A stretch of 64,000 nucleotides of DNA, taken from contig CAZWYF010000007.1 in NCBI GenBank assembly GCA_964637835.1, positions 1 through 64,000 of the forward strand. The letters run 5' to 3'. Shown here one piece after another: positions 42,623 to 50,700 of the stretch; the first letter of the stretch is position 1, and each line of letters begins with the position of its first letter. The position numbers were made by a program, and so were the translations under genes. A model generated the notes under the pieces. It was not told the DNA's origin, searched no databases, and worked only from the letters and a program-made list of their open reading frames with translations. The DNA is from Glo-17 sp964637835 (GTDB lineage: Bacteria > Krumholzibacteriota > Krumholzibacteriia > LZORAL124-64-63).

Positions 42623-44143
42623 ATGAACGACGAGGGCAGGATCCGGGAGCTGCTGGCACGGCTCCCGCGCGAACGGTTGTCCCCCGAGGCGCGGGCTCTG
42701 GTCGAGAGCGCCGCTCCGGGGCGGCCGGCGGCCCAGCGCATGGCCCTGAGGGCGGCGGTGGGCGATCTGCTGCGTGGGGGGCACCTGGTGCGCCTGGCCG
42801 CCGATGGCGCCTCCGGCGTCCGGGGGCCGCTGTTCCTGCTCCGTGGGTCCAGCCAGGTGCTCGACCTCTCCGCCCTCGGTGGCGAGGATGTCGACCTCGG
42901 CGGCAATGGGAAGGGCGAGGGAGCCCGGGATGATGGCCCGCGGGCGGCGGAGGCCCCCGACGACGCGGATGGCCGGCACCGGACGGGGGCTCCGGATCCG
43001 CCGACGGCGCGCGATGCCCGCGGCGGCGACCTGGATGCGGCCGTCCGCTGCGAGGCGGCCGACGGCGGCGGAACGGTGGCGGCGCCACCGTCGACGGACG
43101 GGGTCGGCGGCGTGCTCGAGGCCATGGAGCGGGCGCAGGACCTCGCGGTGGGCGACCCCCGGACCGAGGAACCGGGCGTGATGGTCAGCCGCATCCTCGC
43201 GCTGCTGGGCGGCTACGTGCCGTCCGTCCATCTCCGTGCCCAGTTGCTCGGCGACCCGCAGGACATGGCTGCCGACGCCGAATCCGACGTGCTGCCCGCC
43301 ATCCCGCCGGACCAGGCGCCGTTCTGGTTGCGGTGCCGCGCCCCGGGGCAGGCCGTCTGGATTCCCGACCCGGCGGAGCTGCCGGTCCCCTTGCAGCGGC
43401 AACTCGGGGGCCTGCCGGCCCCCGTCACGGCGGTGGTCCCGCTCTGGTCGCCTGCCGGGGACGGTGGCGAGCTGGGGCTGCTCTACGTCTCGGCGACGCA
43501 TGAGGAACGGGACGGGCTGATGCGGCTGGCGCAGCGGCTATCGGCCTTCGTCACCCGGCGCTGGCGCTGCCAGCACGATGTCAACCGGCGGGTCCTCACC
43601 GACAGCCTCACCGGGATCCGTAACCGGGCGTTCTTCGACACGCAGTTCCCGCTCGAACTGGAGCGGGCCCGGCGCGGAGATTTCCCGCTGACGCTGGTGA
43701 TCGGCGATCTCGACCACTTCAAGGCCATCAACGACACCTACCACCACCAGTGCGGCGACCGGGTGCTCCAGGGCGTGGCGCGCCTGTTGCAGGAAGCGTT
43801 GCGCCGCATCGACTACGTCTGCCGCATCGGCGGCGAGGAATTCGCGCTCATCCTGCCCTACACCTCGCAGGAGGAGGCCGCGGAGGTCCTCGGACGCCTC
43901 GTGGGCCAACCCATGCGCGTCCCGCTCGCCGCCGAGTGGGGCACGGGCGCCGTCTCGGTGACCATGTCCTACGGCGCGGTCACCTTCCCCGATGCCGGCA
44001 GCAGTGCGGGGGAACTCCACCGCAAGGCCGATAGCATGCTTTACCGGGCGAAGGAACTGGGACGGAACCGATGCTGCATCTGGGTGGGGCCCGGCCGTCA
44101 CCAGGAACTGCTGCCCTCGCGGTCGCGCGCAGCCGATCACTGA
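42623..44143 (+). CDS. Diguanylate cyclase (GGDEF)
   Basis: 506 aa. An N-terminal region with low-complexity acidic/Gly linker (about 75-165), a GAF-like sensor (about 170-320) and a GGDEF domain from about 330 (DSLTGIRNRAFFD). Active site GGEEF at 403-407; the product-inhibition I-site RRID (394-397) lies exactly five residues before it, so the enzyme is predicted active and feedback-controlled. It makes cyclic di-GMP from two GTP, which commonly represses motility. No membrane segment. No strong ribosome site before the ATG. Its 3' end overlaps comEC. Confidence 0.9.
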   Translation: MNDEGRIRELLARLPRERLSPEARALVESAAPGRPAAQRMALRAAVGDLLRGGHLVRLAADGASGVRGPLFLLRGSSQVLDLSALGGEDVDLGGNGKGEGARDDGPRAAEAPDDADGRHRTGAPDPPTARDARGGDLDAAVRCEAADGGGTVAAPPSTDGVGGVLEAMERAQDLAVGDPRTEEPGVMVSRILALLGGYVPSVHLRAQLLGDPQDMAADAESDVLPAIPPDQAPFWLRCRAPGQAVWIPDPAELPVPLQRQLGGLPAPVTAVVPLWSPAGDGGELGLLYVSATHEERDGLMRLAQRLSAFVTRRWRCQHDVNRRVLTDSLTGIRNRAFFDTQFPLELERARRGDFPLTLVIGDLDHFKAINDTYHHQCGDRVLQGVARLLQEALRRIDYVCRIGGEEFALILPYTSQEEAAEVLGRLVGQPMRVPLAAEWGTGAVSVTMSYGAVTFPDAGSSAGELHRKADSMLYRAKELGRNRCCIWVGPGRHQELLPSRSRAADH

Positions 44144-46599
44144 TCGTCGCGGGCGCGGACCACTGGCCAGTGGTCTGGGCCGCCATCGCCCTCCTGCTCC
44201 CCGCCCATCCGCCGTCGTGGCTGTTCCCGCTGGCCGGTGACGCGCCCTCGCCATCCGCCCTGGCCGTCGCTGGCAGGATCCTGGCGCTGACGCCGCTGGT
44301 GCTCGGTCTGCGACGGCCCGACGCCGCGGCCGGGGAAGCGAACGCCCGCGCGCCCGCGGCGGCGCTGTCGGCGGTGGTCGCGCTGGGCGCCGCCGTGGGG
44401 GCGGCGTGCTGGCTGGGGACGGTCGCGGCGACCGTGGCGGCGGCCCGGCCGGCGGCCATCGCGCCCACGGGACTGGCGCCGAGCGTCCGGATCGGCCACG
44501 CCGGCGAGGTCGTCCTGCGGCCGACGGCCAGGGCCCGTCCCGACGGCCGGGGACGCTGGTCGGCGCCCGCCCGGATCCTGGCCTGGAACCCGGCGGCCGG
44601 AGGCCCGGCGCCCGCCGGCTGGCCGGCGCCACCGCGTCCCGGCGATGGCGTGCTGCTGCGCGGTCCTGGCTCGCCACCGGTGGCAGGTGGCCTGGTCGCG
44701 GCGCGGCTGACCCTCCAGGCGCCACGCCCGGCCGCGGTCCCCGGGGGCTTCGACCAGCGCCGCTGGCTGCTCGGGCGTCGGTTGCACTGGGTCGCACGCA
44801 TCGGGCGGACCGATGGCCTGGCGATCCCGGCCGGGCCGGGCCTGGCGGGCGTCGTCGGCGCCCGGCTCGCGCGCGTCCAGACCGCGCTGCGCGTCCGGCT
44901 GTCCGCGTCGCTGCCGCCTCGCGAGGCGGCCCTGCTCGCCTCGGTGCTGCTCGGCGGCGGCAGCGACCGGGCCCAGCGCGAACCGTTCGCCCGCCTGGGA
45001 CTCGCGCATCTCTTCGCGCTCAGCGGCCTGCACGTGGGCATCGTGGCGGGACTGCTCCTGGTCCTGATCCGGCCCTGGCTACCGGGGCCAGGGGTCCAGG
45101 CGGCCGTGATCGCCGGCGCGCTGGCGGGCTACGCGCTGCTGGTGGACCTGCCGGGTTCGGTGGTCCGAGCCGCGGGCCTGCTGACCCTGGTGGCGGCCAT
45201 CCGGGCGCTCGGCCGGCCGGTGGACGGTCTCCGCCTGCTCGGCCTCCTGCTGTGGATCAACACGCTCTGGCAGCCCGAGGCCCTGCTGGACGTGGGCGTG
45301 CGCCTGTCGTACCTCGCGGCGGGGGGGATCGTGGCCGGTCAGCGTCTCCTGAGGCCCTGGCTGTCGCGCGCCCCGCATCCCTGGCGATGGCTCGGGCAGG
45401 CCGCGGCGGTCTCCGGGTCGGCCCAGATCGCCACGCTGCCGGTGGTCGCGTCGAGCTTCGGCTACCTGCCGCTGCTGGGCCTGCCGGCCAACCTCCTGGC
45501 GGTGCCCGTGTTCGGGGCCATGGTCAGCGTGGCGGCCGGTGGACTGGGGCTCGCCACGATCTGGCCCTGGGCGGGCGAGGGGCTGCTCGCCGTCTCCTGG
45601 TCCGGGCTGCGGGCCCTGGCCGCGGGAGCGGCCATGCTGGGCCCGACGGCCGCCACGGCCACCCTGGGCCTGCCGGTCTGGGGGGCCGGGCGCCTGCTGG
45701 CTCACCTGGTGCTCATGGCGGTCCTCGTGCTCGCCCTCCGCCGGGGACCGGGCCGGCGGGCGGCGATGGCGGCGGTCGCCGTGCTGGTCCTCGTGCTCGC
45801 CCAGGGCGGCGGACGGCCGCCCGCCGCGGGCGAGGGGCCCCGGGCCTGGTTCTTCGCCGTGGGGCAGGGCGACTGCACGCTGCTCCGCCTCGCCGATGGC
45901 TGGACCGTGCTCATCGACGCCGGCCCCGCTTGGTACGGCGGCGGCAGTCCCCTCGGCCGAGACATCGCGGGCTGGCTGCGCCGACAGCGGTTCGACCATC
46001 TCGACGCGGTGGTCCTCACGCACGGGCATGCCGACCACACGGGCGGCGTCCGCGACCTGCTCGACGCCGCCGTGACCGTGGACCGCTGGTGGGCTGGCGG
46101 CATCGCGGCCGCGGCCACGCCGGTCGCCGCCGCCACGCCCCTCGCGCCGCTGATCCTGCATCGCCACGGCCCATGGAGCGTGTGGCTGCTCCCGGGGCGG
46201 CGGGCCGCGGCGGCCCGCGAGAACGACCGCTCCCTCTCGCTCGCCCTCTGCCATGACGATTCCCTGCGGGCCCTGTGGACCGGCGACCTCGAGATCCGCG
46301 GCGAGGCCGAGCTGCTCGGCGTCCTGCCCCCGGTGCCGGCCGCGGGGTGCGACCTCTGGCAGGCCGGCCATCACGGCAGCAGCACCTCGGGATCGCATGC
46401 GTTGCTGAGGACGGTGCGGCCACGGCGGGTGGTGATCAGCTGTGGGACGGCGAGCCGCCACGGCCACCCCAGCCATGCGGGTTACGGGTCCGCGGAGATC
46501 CGCCGCACCGACACCCAGGGTACGGTCGTCGTCCACTGGCGGGGTGACGGCGCGGTGGACTGGCGGCCCACCGTCGCCGGGGCCCCCTCGCCGCCTTGA
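44071..46599 (+). CDS. comEC: ComEC/Rec2 DNA-uptake channel
   Basis: 842 aa. N-terminal hydrophobic region with an OB-like DUF4131 domain (about 110-260), the competence channel domain containing LAHLFALSGLHVG (about 311-323) and many membrane helices to about 575, and a C-terminal metallo-beta-lactamase-like domain (VGQGDCTLLRL, THGHADHTGG near 650, AGHHGSSTSGS near 770). It moves one DNA strand into the cytosol during transformation. The start at 44071 overlaps the GGDEF gene by 73 nt and is uncertain; downstream GTG codons are possible. Confidence 0.88.
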   Translation: MLHLGGARPSPGTAALAVARSRSLIVAGADHWPVVWAAIALLLPAHPPSWLFPLAGDAPSPSALAVAGRILALTPLVLGLRRPDAAAGEANARAPAAALSAVVALGAAVGAACWLGTVAATVAAARPAAIAPTGLAPSVRIGHAGEVVLRPTARARPDGRGRWSAPARILAWNPAAGGPAPAGWPAPPRPGDGVLLRGPGSPPVAGGLVAARLTLQAPRPAAVPGGFDQRRWLLGRRLHWVARIGRTDGLAIPAGPGLAGVVGARLARVQTALRVRLSASLPPREAALLASVLLGGGSDRAQREPFARLGLAHLFALSGLHVGIVAGLLLVLIRPWLPGPGVQAAVIAGALAGYALLVDLPGSVVRAAGLLTLVAAIRALGRPVDGLRLLGLLLWINTLWQPEALLDVGVRLSYLAAGGIVAGQRLLRPWLSRAPHPWRWLGQAAAVSGSAQIATLPVVASSFGYLPLLGLPANLLAVPVFGAMVSVAAGGLGLATIWPWAGEGLLAVSWSGLRALAAGAAMLGPTAATATLGLPVWGAGRLLAHLVLMAVLVLALRRGPGRRAAMAAVAVLVLVLAQGGGRPPAAGEGPRAWFFAVGQGDCTLLRLADGWTVLIDAGPAWYGGGSPLGRDIAGWLRRQRFDHLDAVVLTHGHADHTGGVRDLLDAAVTVDRWWAGGIAAAATPVAAATPLAPLILHRHGPWSVWLLPGRRAAAARENDRSLSLALCHDDSLRALWTGDLEIRGEAELLGVLPPVPAAGCDLWQAGHHGSSTSGSHALLRTVRPRRVVISCGTASRHGHPSHAGYGSAEIRRTDTQGTVVVHWRGDGAVDWRPTVAGAPSPP

Positions 46600-46624
46600 C
46601 ACCCCCCGGGGGCGCGCCTAACAT
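46596..46624 (+). promoter_or_regulatory. Sigma-70 promoter of purC
   Basis: TTGACA (46596-46601), 17 nt, TAACAT (46619-46624): consensus -35 and good -10. The -35 box overlaps the comEC stop codon. Leader about 40 nt; no riboswitch fits. Confidence 0.85.
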
Positions 46625-46671
46625 CCGGCCCTCGATCCAGCCTCCCACCCGCCAGCCCGCGAGGATCCGCC

Positions 46672-47574
46672 ATGCCCGCCCTGCGCAGTACCGTGGATCT
46701 CGGACTGCAGCCGGACTACACCGGCAAGGTCCGAGACGTCTTCGATCTCGGCGACCAGCTCTTCATCGTGGCCACCGACCGGATCAGTGCCTTCGACGTG
46801 GTCATGAACGACGTGGTGCCCGGCCGGGGTACCGTGCTGAACGTCATGACCCTGGCCTGGCTGCGGTACTTCGCCGACGTGCCCAACCACGTGATCACGG
46901 CAGCTCCGGAGGAGTTCCCCGCCCCGTTCCGGGATCACGCCGCGCACCTGGGCGGCCGCAGCGTGCTGGTCCACAAGGCGGACCGCTTCGACGCCGAGTG
47001 CGTGGTGCGCGGCTACATCGCCGGCAGCGGCTGGAAGAGCTACCAGCGCGACGGGACGGTCTGCGGCCACACCTTGCCCGGAGGCCTGCGCCTGGCCGAC
47101 CGCCTGCCCGAGCCGCTGTTCACCCCGTCCACCAAGGCGGAGCAGGGGCACGACGAGAACATCGACTTCGCCACCATGGCCGGCATCGTGGGCGAGGAAC
47201 CGGCGGCGAAGCTCCGGGATCTCTCGCTACGGCTCTATGGCGAGGGCGCGGCCTACGCCGAGCCGCGCGGCGTGATCCTCGCGGACACGAAGTTCGAATT
47301 CGGGCTCATCGACGGCAGGATCGCGCTCATCGACGAGGTCCTGACCCCGGACAGCAGCCGCTTCTGGCCCGCCGACCAGCACCGCCCCGGCGCGGATCCG
47401 CCCAGCTTCGACAAGCAGATCCTCCGCAGCTGGCTGGAGACCCAGGACTGGAACCGCGAGCCGCCGCCGCCGCCGGTGCCCGACGCGGTGCTCGAGCGCG
47501 CCAGCGCCCGCTATCGCGAGGTGCTGGAGATCCTGTTCCCCGAGGAGGCGGCCCGTTGGTCCAGGTACCTGTGA
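46672..47574 (+). CDS. purC: Phosphoribosylaminoimidazole-succinocarboxamide synthase
   Basis: 300 aa, SAICAR synthetase of the longer bacterial/eukaryotic-like form. GKVRDVFDLGDQLFIVATDRISAFDVVM at the N-terminus, SGWKSYQRDGTVCG and TPSTKAEQGHDENID in the middle, and LADTKFEFGL. Joins aspartate to CAIR using ATP in purine synthesis. First gene of a purine unit with purH and guaA. Confidence 0.97.
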   Translation: MPALRSTVDLGLQPDYTGKVRDVFDLGDQLFIVATDRISAFDVVMNDVVPGRGTVLNVMTLAWLRYFADVPNHVITAAPEEFPAPFRDHAAHLGGRSVLVHKADRFDAECVVRGYIAGSGWKSYQRDGTVCGHTLPGGLRLADRLPEPLFTPSTKAEQGHDENIDFATMAGIVGEEPAAKLRDLSLRLYGEGAAYAEPRGVILADTKFEFGLIDGRIALIDEVLTPDSSRFWPADQHRPGADPPSFDKQILRSWLETQDWNREPPPPPVPDAVLERASARYREVLEILFPEEAARWSRYL

Positions 47575-49133
47575 AGCGCCGGGCGCTGCTGAGCGTCACG
47601 GACAAGTCGCACCTCGACCACGTGGCGTCCCTGCTGGCGAGTTACGACTACGAACTGCTCGCCTCCGGCGGCACCGCGGCCTGGCTCCGGGATCACGGCT
47701 TCGCCGTCACGGACGTCGAGACGGTCACCGGCTTCCCCGAGGTGTTCGGCGGGAGGGTCAAGACCCTGCACCCGCTCATCCATGGCGGGATCCTCGGTCC
47801 GACCCACGAGGAGTTCGCCGATCCGGGCCTGGCCCCGCTGGGCCTGGCCCCCATCGACGTGGTGGTGGTGAACCTCTACCGCTTCGAGGACGCCCTGGCC
47901 AGCGGCGCGTCCCCTGCCGAGCTCGTCGAGCAGATCGACATCGGCGGGCCGGCCATGCTGCGCGCGGCCGCCAAGAACCATCAGCGCGTCACGCTGCTCA
48001 CCTCGCCGGAACAGTATGACGAGTTCCTGCACGAGTGCCGCGGCGGCGACGGGGTGCCGTCGGCCGCCTTCCGGCGCCGCTGCGCGCTGGCCGGTCTGCG
48101 GCTCACCGCCGCCTACGACGCCGCCATCGCCGCCTGGCTGGCCACGCAGGTCTCCGGCCATGCCGCCGAGGCCGCCGGGGCCGCGGACGTCGCCGAGGCG
48201 CCCACGCGGAGGGTCGTCCTGCGCTACGGGGAGAATCCCCATCAGGAGGCCGCCCTCGTGGTCCCCGAGCATCCGGACGGCGCCCTGGCCGGCGTCGGCC
48301 TGCAGCAGCACGGCGGCAAGGCCCTCAGCTACAACAACCTGGTGGACCTGGTGGCCGCCGTGAAGCTGGTCCTGGACACCGACGCGAGCTGCTGCGGCGT
48401 GATCAAGCACACCAACCCCTGCGGCTTCGGGCTGGGGGAGCCGGCCGCGGCGCTGGCGAAGGCCCTGATCTGCGACCCCGTCTCGGCCTTCGGCGGCATC
48501 GTCGCCTTCAACCGGGAGGTCGACCGGACCTGCGCCGAGGCGCTGGCCGGACGATTCCTGGAAGTGGTGGTGGCGCCTGGCTATTCCGACGACGCCCTCA
48601 CGCGACTTCTCGAGCGTCGGAACCTCCGCGTCATGACCTGGGACCCGGCCGTGTTCCCGCCCGCCACCGCCGGCCGCTCCCGCCGGTGGGGTCGTCTGGT
48701 GCTGGAGCAGGAGGAGGATCGCGGGTTCCCCGAGCTGGCGGACTGGCGCGTGGTCGCCGGCGAGGAGCCCGGGCCGGCCACGCGGGACGACCTCGCCCTG
48801 GCCTGGACCGCCTGCAAGCATGGCAAGAGCAATGCCATCGTCCTTGCCCGCGACGGCGCCACCCTCGGCTGCGGATTCGGCCAGATGAGCCGCGTGGACT
48901 CGGTGAAGCTGGCCGTGCGCAAGGCGAACGACCAGGGCCTGGACCTCGAGGGCTGCGTGGCGGCGAGCGACGGCTTCTTCCCGTTCCCCGACGGCGTGCA
49001 GGAGCTGGCCCGCGCCGGCGCCCGCTGGGTGATCGCTCCCGGCGGCTCCATCCGCGACGAGGAGGTGGCCGCCGCGGCCCGCGAGCTCGGCATCACCCTG
49101 ATCCTCGCCTCGCGGCGGCACTTCAACCACTGA
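47571..49133 (+). CDS. purH: Bifunctional AICAR transformylase/IMP cyclohydrolase
   Basis: 520 aa. N-terminal MGS-like cyclohydrolase domain (KRRALLSVTDKSHLDHVASLL, GGRVKTLHPLIHGGIL) and C-terminal AICAR transformylase domain (YGENPHQEAAL, VIKHTNPCGFG, ending SRRHFNH). Performs the last two steps to IMP. The GTG at 47571, overlapping the purC stop by 4 nt, gives the family N-terminus MKRRALLSV; a TTG at 47556 has the better-spaced GGAGG and would add five residues. Confidence 0.97.
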   Translation: MKRRALLSVTDKSHLDHVASLLASYDYELLASGGTAAWLRDHGFAVTDVETVTGFPEVFGGRVKTLHPLIHGGILGPTHEEFADPGLAPLGLAPIDVVVVNLYRFEDALASGASPAELVEQIDIGGPAMLRAAAKNHQRVTLLTSPEQYDEFLHECRGGDGVPSAAFRRRCALAGLRLTAAYDAAIAAWLATQVSGHAAEAAGAADVAEAPTRRVVLRYGENPHQEAALVVPEHPDGALAGVGLQQHGGKALSYNNLVDLVAAVKLVLDTDASCCGVIKHTNPCGFGLGEPAAALAKALICDPVSAFGGIVAFNREVDRTCAEALAGRFLEVVVAPGYSDDALTRLLERRNLRVMTWDPAVFPPATAGRSRRWGRLVLEQEEDRGFPELADWRVVAGEEPGPATRDDLALAWTACKHGKSNAIVLARDGATLGCGFGQMSRVDSVKLAVRKANDQGLDLEGCVAASDGFFPFPDGVQELARAGARWVIAPGGSIRDEEVAAAARELGITLILASRRHFNH

Positions 49134-49146
49134 CCAGGAGGCGGGC

Positions 49147-50700
49147 ATGAGCGCCCCCGGCCACGACCACCCCAAGATCGTCGTCCTGGACTTCGGCTCG
49201 CAGGTCAGCCAGCTCATCGCCCGGCGGTTGCGCGAGGTGGAGGTGTTCAGCGAGTTGCGGCCGTTCACCGCCTGGCGCGAGGTCCTGGACGACCCGCTCT
49301 GCGCCGGGATCGTGCTCTCCGGCGGGCCGGCCAGCGTCAAGGACCCCGGGGCGCCCCACGTGGGCGAGGAGCTGTGGACCGCGGGCAAGCCCCTGCTGGG
49401 CATCTGCTATGGCATGCAGCTGATGTGCGAGGCCCTGGGCGGCGCGCTGGCCCCGGCCGCGAACCGGGAATACGGCCATGCCGAGCTCACGGTGGTGGAC
49501 CCGGGCGTGTTCTTCGCCGGTCAGCCCGCCACCCAGCCGGTCTGGATGAGCCATGGCGACCGCGTGGACGCCCTGCCGGCGGGCTTCCGCCCCCTGGCGC
49601 GGACCGAGCACATCCCCTTCGCCGCGGCCGCCGATCCGGGGCGCCGGATGTACGCGGTGCAGTTCCACCCCGAGGTGGCCCACACCGCCAATGGCGTGGC
49701 CATGATCGAGAACTTCGCCCGGCGGGTCTGCGGCATCGAGGATCGCTGGACGGCCGCGGCCTTCGTGGAGGAGGCCGTCGCCGAGATCCGCGCGCAGGTG
49801 GGCGACCAGCGCGTCCTCTGCGCCGTCTCCGGCGGGGTCGACAGCACGGTGATGGCCACCCTGGTGGACCGGGCCATCGGCGACCGGCTGCACGCCGTCT
49901 ACGTGGACAACGGCGTGATGCGCCTGGACGAGAGCGACCAGGTGCAGCGCGACCTCGACGCCTTCCTGCACCAGCCGATCCAGCGGGTCGACGCCGGCGA
50001 CGTCTTCCTCGAGCGCCTCGCCGGGGTCGCCGATCCCGAGCAGAAGCGCCGCATCATCGGCGGCACCTTCATCGAGGTCTTCACCGGCGCCACCCGCGAC
50101 CGGGGTCCGTTCGGTTTCCTGGCCCAGGGCACGCTCTATCCCGATCGCATCGAGAGCGTCTCGGTCCACGGCCCGAGCAGCGTCATCAAGACCCACCACA
50201 ACGTGGGGGGCCTGCCCGCCGAGCTGGGCTTCGATCTGGTGGAGCCGCTGCGCGACCTCTTCAAGGACGAGGTCCGTCGCGTGGGCCGCGAGCTGGGGAT
50301 TCCCGGAACCCTGCTCGGTCGTCATCCGTTCCCCGGTCCGGGCCTGGCGGTGCGCATCCTCGGCGAGGTGACCCGCGATCGGGTTGCGCTGCTGCAGCGG
50401 GCGGACCATATCTTCATCGAGGAGCTGCGCCACACCGGCCAGTACGACGCCATCTGGCAGGCCGGGGCCATCCTGCTGCCGGTGCAGTCGGTGGGCGTCA
50501 TGGGCGACCAGCGCACCTACGAGAACGCCGTGGCGCTGCGCGCGGTCACCAGCCTGGACGGCATGACGGCGGACTGGGCGCGGATCCCCACCGAGATCCT
50601 CGGCCGGATCTCCAACCGCATCATCAACGAGGTGCCCGGGGTCAACCGTGTGGTCTACGATATCAGCAGCAAGCCGCCGAGCACCATCGAGTGGGAGTGA
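49147..50700 (+). CDS. guaA: GMP synthase (glutamine-hydrolysing)
   Basis: 517 aa. Class I glutamine amidotransferase domain (VVLDFGSQVSQLIARRLRE, nucleophile Cys in LLGICYGMQLM, VQFHPEV), PP-loop ATP pyrophosphatase (AVSGGVDSTVMA) and the C-terminal dimer domain ending in SSKPPSTIEWE. Converts XMP to GMP. GGAGG before the ATG, 13 nt after purH. Confidence 0.98.
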   Translation: MSAPGHDHPKIVVLDFGSQVSQLIARRLREVEVFSELRPFTAWREVLDDPLCAGIVLSGGPASVKDPGAPHVGEELWTAGKPLLGICYGMQLMCEALGGALAPAANREYGHAELTVVDPGVFFAGQPATQPVWMSHGDRVDALPAGFRPLARTEHIPFAAAADPGRRMYAVQFHPEVAHTANGVAMIENFARRVCGIEDRWTAAAFVEEAVAEIRAQVGDQRVLCAVSGGVDSTVMATLVDRAIGDRLHAVYVDNGVMRLDESDQVQRDLDAFLHQPIQRVDAGDVFLERLAGVADPEQKRRIIGGTFIEVFTGATRDRGPFGFLAQGTLYPDRIESVSVHGPSSVIKTHHNVGGLPAELGFDLVEPLRDLFKDEVRRVGRELGIPGTLLGRHPFPGPGLAVRILGEVTRDRVALLQRADHIFIEELRHTGQYDAIWQAGAILLPVQSVGVMGDQRTYENAVALRAVTSLDGMTADWARIPTEILGRISNRIINEVPGVNRVVYDISSKPPSTIEWE

